This document shows, piece after piece, positions 60,601-64,000 of a stretch of DNA of 64,000 bases (positions are counted from its first letter, which is position 1; each line of letters opens with the position of its first letter). The DNA lies in the NCBI GenBank assembly GCA_038380795.1, contig CM076264.1:15002001-15066000 (forward strand), written 5' to 3'. The position numbers and the translations under genes were made by a program. The notes under the pieces are model-generated. The model was given only the letters and a program-made list of their open reading frames with translations, was not told the origin of the DNA and made no database searches. This DNA comes from Pyrocephalus nanus. Lineage: Eukaryota; Chordata; Aves; Passeriformes; Tyrannidae.

Positions 60601-63057
60601 TCCTTATGTACTTCAGTGAGAACAGATGGGAACCTCCCCTTGGCAAGTGAGAATTGAATCCTTTTCATTTCTAATTTGCATTCTGTCCACTCTTAAGAAT
60701 CTTGGCCTCCAAAGAGAAAAAGCATTATTTCCTGATGACTTGGAGTAGAGAAATATTCCTACTTCATTGGCTCCCTAGTGTTAATAAATACCCAAAAAAA
60801 GTACTTCAGTAAAATATGCAGCAAAAATTCAGAGGACTCCTACCTAGCAGATAGACTGAGTCGGTGACATTTTACTTCACAAAGTTTCTGCTTTTAAGGT
60901 ATAGCAATGATTCCAGTAATGAGAGACAGCACCAAGATTGGATGGAGTGACAGAAATAGGATACTCTTTCAAGGCTTTCTTTCCTACAGAGTTTCATAGT
61001 AATTGATTTTGGATGAAAGTTAGTGAATTTGATATTCAGTTTATGAGAAATTAAGAAATAATGAGGAAAGCCAATAATGTCTCTCACTATTAAACTACAC
61101 AGAAACCTTTGGTAATGATTAGAGCTAATGTTCATGTTTTGATATCAGTTAGACTGAAACATATTGAAAGAAATTGCGAATATAAACCAAATACCTTCAT
61201 TTTTCATGAAATGCAGATTAAAAGACACTGGGCAAATAGTGTCTATCTGTTTAAAAATGTCCCAAAGAGTAAAAAAAAATACATCCATTTGTCCCCCAGC
61301 AAGAGGCTTATAAAGAATGATGATTTTATAACCAAAGACACATTGCCCTAAACAAAAATGGGTCAGCTACTCAGCTGCAAATTGAAGAGTTCCAACAGAG
61401 ATCTCAGAACATCCCCTGATAATGCTAGAGCCAGCTCAAAAAAGTCTCTACCAAAAAGTTATGAGATGAACACGTTGAGGGTTGGAAAATACAGAGCAAT
61501 TACAAGTAATTTCCATGTACTGAGGCTCAGGGTCATTTGTGTGTCAGTCCTCAATACCACAGCAAATGGGTTTAGGCTATCATAGCACTGATACATTTAG
61601 TGCACTTGGCTTTCTGTTCATAAGGTGCTTGGGTGAAATACTAGATTTTTGTAAAAAATCACCTTAAATGGGTTCACCTCAAGTACCTAATTTTTGAAGG
61701 GTTACTGTAAACCATTAGGCTTGTATAGATAATAGTTTGCAAGTGATGCAAATGGAAAATAAAGACAGGCAGTTATAGAGAAGACTTGCATTAAAAGGGC
61801 TGAGAATAAACATTGCATCAGACATCTTAAATGTGTTCTGGAAAGATCGTGCAGAACAATAGATTAATGACTTCAAATGAGCTTAATTAATTATTAGCCA
61901 GTAGGCTTCATGAAGGCTCATAACTTTCAACAGAATATAAATCATAAGTAAACTAGATTTAGGGCCGGCATTATGCTGAGAAAAAACTAGAATTCATTTA
62001 GGAGGAGAAAAAATTGAAAAGACATTGCTCTGTATCACCATTTACTTCATCAGGGACAACAACAGAGTTGAAGCTATACAAAAAAATGAAGCCCAGAAAT
62101 AAAATGGCAGTAATTGATGGTCGAAATATTTGCAAGATCTCCTTCACAGACTACAGCTTTTCTTCATAGCTCACTTATGAAAACAGAGAGATGGAAACTT
62201 AAGTGCAAAGAAAACAAACTAAAGTTCAGGCAAGAAACTTGAAAGAAATTCTTCCTGGCTGATTCTGAAGCCAGACTGTTGGGTCACTCAGCTTGTAGTG
62301 AAACTGTCACTATGTCACTGATCCTCAGCAGTGCTGGGTTTTGTCACAAACTGCAGTTGTGAAGACATAGCTTGCATGGTTAGTTAAGATACAGACTTTC
62401 AGAAATCTATCTCAGACTCCATACAGCTGCTAGTCTGGCATTGGCATTTACGTACACTACTTCAGAAAAAAAAGTACTGAACAGAGTAAATTTTAGTCTA
62501 TCCAAAACCTGTGAATCCAACTCAAACCTGTCTTATCTTGAGGAAGAGCCATGCACGATGATGGCAAATTCAGGGAAAGAGCATTTATTCCTTCCTTTGA
62601 ACATGCAGTTTCACCAACACACAAAATACCAAAGTCTGCTCTGCATGCACTGTTTATATCCATCTTTCAGCATCAATCTCCCATTCCTGAGCAAGATGAC
62701 AGACCTGAATCCTTAGCTTCCTTGCAGGGTAAAGATCACATCAAACTTCTCTAGCTGATGTTAGCATGAGATGTGTTTCCTTTTATTTGTCCTAATTTCT
62801 TTGTCTGTGATTAAAAGGTTCTCCAGCCTACACATGGGTATGTCTACATGCTATTTTCCACACAGTTGTAAACTCCAGCTGCCTGTGCCTCTCTTTGGAC
62901 AGATGTGAAACAGCTCCAAAACAGAAGTCATGTTGCTGTAGTTAGTGCAGAGCCTGGGCTTTTGTACTCAGGAGCATATTTATTCCCAAGCTAACTGCAG
63001 TTATAAGCTTTCTTCTTCGGAGAAGGCTCACATCATGCCCTTTGCATGACAAACAGG

Positions 63058-63090
63058 GGAAAAAAAAACAAACAAAAAAACCAACAAAAA
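63058..63090. repeat. A/C-rich tract
   Basis: After GGGG-A the plus strand reads only A and C from 63060 to 63090, with CAAACAAAAAAACCAACAAA. It is a short version of the A/C tracts elsewhere in the window. Confidence 0.9.
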
Positions 63091-63163
63091 GTCATAAACC
63101 TTCCTGCAAAGGCAGTGTTGGCTTTCTTTTCTTCTCTAGTTATTTCTTTCCAATACGAAAAGA

Positions 63164-63203
63164 AATTGTCTTTAGTTAGTGAGAAATCTCACTAGAGACA
63201 ATT
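63164..63203. repeat. imperfect hairpin
   Basis: AATTGTCT (63164-63171) pairs with AGACAATT (63196-63203), and GTGAGA (63179-63184) pairs with TCTCAC (63187-63192). The centre is AA, and an asymmetric internal loop (7 nt against 3 nt) lies between the two stems. It is much weaker than the palindrome at 54.7 kb. Confidence 0.75.
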
Positions 63204-63897
63204 GATAAGCAAAGAAAGTCTTACTGCAGATGTAGGTTATTCTGCTGGGTGTTAAAGTTTGCCTCCTGGCAACATTACAGTTAGCAAGGCTGGCTTCAGG
63301 GTACTTACCCTCAGGGATGACTGTAGGCAAGCAAGATCAACGCTGTTGCAACAGGCTTCAAGTTTTGTAGGACCCAGGGCTACATGTGCTTTCATGTGAG
63401 CCCATACTTTAGGTGGCTCTGAATTTAGAAAATGTTCTAAGTCCTGCCCTGACACACATATCCCCCCTCTTCTTAATTATGGTAAGTGCTCTCATATGAG
63501 GTAAACCCACTGATGGACATCCATTTGATCTGTTCAAACATACTCTAAAAGGCAAAGCAAATTTGTGTTGGTTTGCATGTTCCAGCTTAAGCAGAACAAA
63601 GTGAATAAATAATAAATAACAATTGAATTTTGCAGCATAGCTACTCTGACTTTCCAGGTCTTGTCAGCTGGCCCTTCCTACACTGACAGCTGACCCAGTT
63701 GGTTGTAGTGCATGTATTGTGGACATGTTTTATGAATGATGTTTTTGTTTGCTTCTCTGCCATCAAACCTTGCCAGACTACAGTTACCTAGACCCAAGGT
63801 CTTCTGACTCCATTGCAGAAGTCTCCAGGAAATAATGTTCAGTGCAGTTCAAATAAAAGTTTTTCACATTTGTCTCTTTTGTCCTTTCCTTTAGGTA

Positions 63898-63944
63898 GCT
63901 GTCTGTCTGTCTCTCTGTCTACCTACCTATGTCCTTCCTTCCTG
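63898..63944. repeat. degenerate tetranucleotide pyrimidine-rich repeat
   Basis: Successive short blocks of CTGT, CTCT, CTAC and CTTC tetramers (GCTGTCTGTCTGTCTCTCTG, then ACCTACCTA, then CCTTCCTTCCTG) form an interrupted microsatellite. Confidence 0.88.
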
Positions 63945-64000
63945 TGTATTCTTTCCACTGGCAAACATTTGTGAGAGATCTCTTTCTGACTGTGGAAATG

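Larger units (their letters stand above)
47736..64000. other. AT-rich non-coding DNA with low-complexity tracts and hairpins
   Basis: Over 16 kb show no recognised gene or named transposon. Open frames reach 138 codons (50870-51286 minus) but have no recognisable domains. The individual structures (hairpins, G-quadruplex motif, T/G and A/C tracts, short tandem repeats) are listed separately. The stretch at about 61,840-61,960 is rich in ATTA/TAAT cores and resembles a conserved non-coding element in texture only. Confidence 0.6.

Noticed and set aside
61358..61585. 75-codon frame starting MGQLLSCK, resembling an N-myristoylation/palmitoylation signal
   Set aside because: A six-residue pattern is easily met by chance, and nothing else supports a gene here.
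1..64000. CRISPR array, prokaryotic operon, tRNA, rRNA or intact endogenous retrovirus
   Set aside because: I looked for regular spaced repeats, ribosome-binding sites with packed long frames, tRNA T-loop boxes, and gag/pol-like frames between paired LTRs. None was found by eye, although decayed LTR fragments could be missed.

Overview
This window looks like an ordinary non-coding stretch of a vertebrate nuclear genome, most probably a bird. The evidence is three 3'-anchored, 5'-truncated CR1 (chicken repeat 1) non-LTR retrotransposon fragments. Two end in the diagnostic ATTCTATGATTCTATGA-type terminal repeat and still show recognisable reverse-transcriptase C-terminus sequence. Elsewhere the DNA is AT-rich and CpG-poor, with no dense coding sequence, no operon-like layout, no CRISPR array, and no tRNA or rRNA that I can recognise. 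Crocodilians and turtles also carry CR1, so 'bird' is an inference from the low repeat load and the CR1 type.

Layout: 1-3702, anonymous AT-rich DNA; 3703-4213, CR1 on the minus strand; 4214-21525, anonymous DNA holding a 42-A homopolymer (15614-15655) and several exon-like intervals; 21526-21628, a tract of only A and C; 21629-35384, anonymous DNA with small tandem duplications and hairpins; 35385-35846, CR1 on the plus strand; 35847-47673, anonymous DNA with a GC-richer patch near 42.2 kb and a 31-A homopolymer (46856-46886); 47674-47735, a short CR1 3' remnant; 47736-64000, anonymous DNA with a G-quadruplex motif (52155-52182), two T/G-only or T/G-dominated tracts (53022-53193, 55714-55885) and a long near-perfect palindrome (54724-54803).

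I recognise no host gene and can name no product. The longest open frames (up to 171 codons) are explained by homopolymers, by T/G-only DNA that cannot contain a stop codon, or by chance. I marked intervals bounded by strong splice-site matches as candidate exons at low confidence. Good acceptor/donor pairs are expected by chance at roughly this density in 64 kb, so they are leads only. The most unusual structure is the 54.7-kb palindrome (18-bp arms with one mismatch, extendable outwards, 18-nt centre), which could be a small-RNA hairpin or an old palindromic repeat. I found no convincing new multi-gene system. The window is best read as intergenic or intronic DNA.
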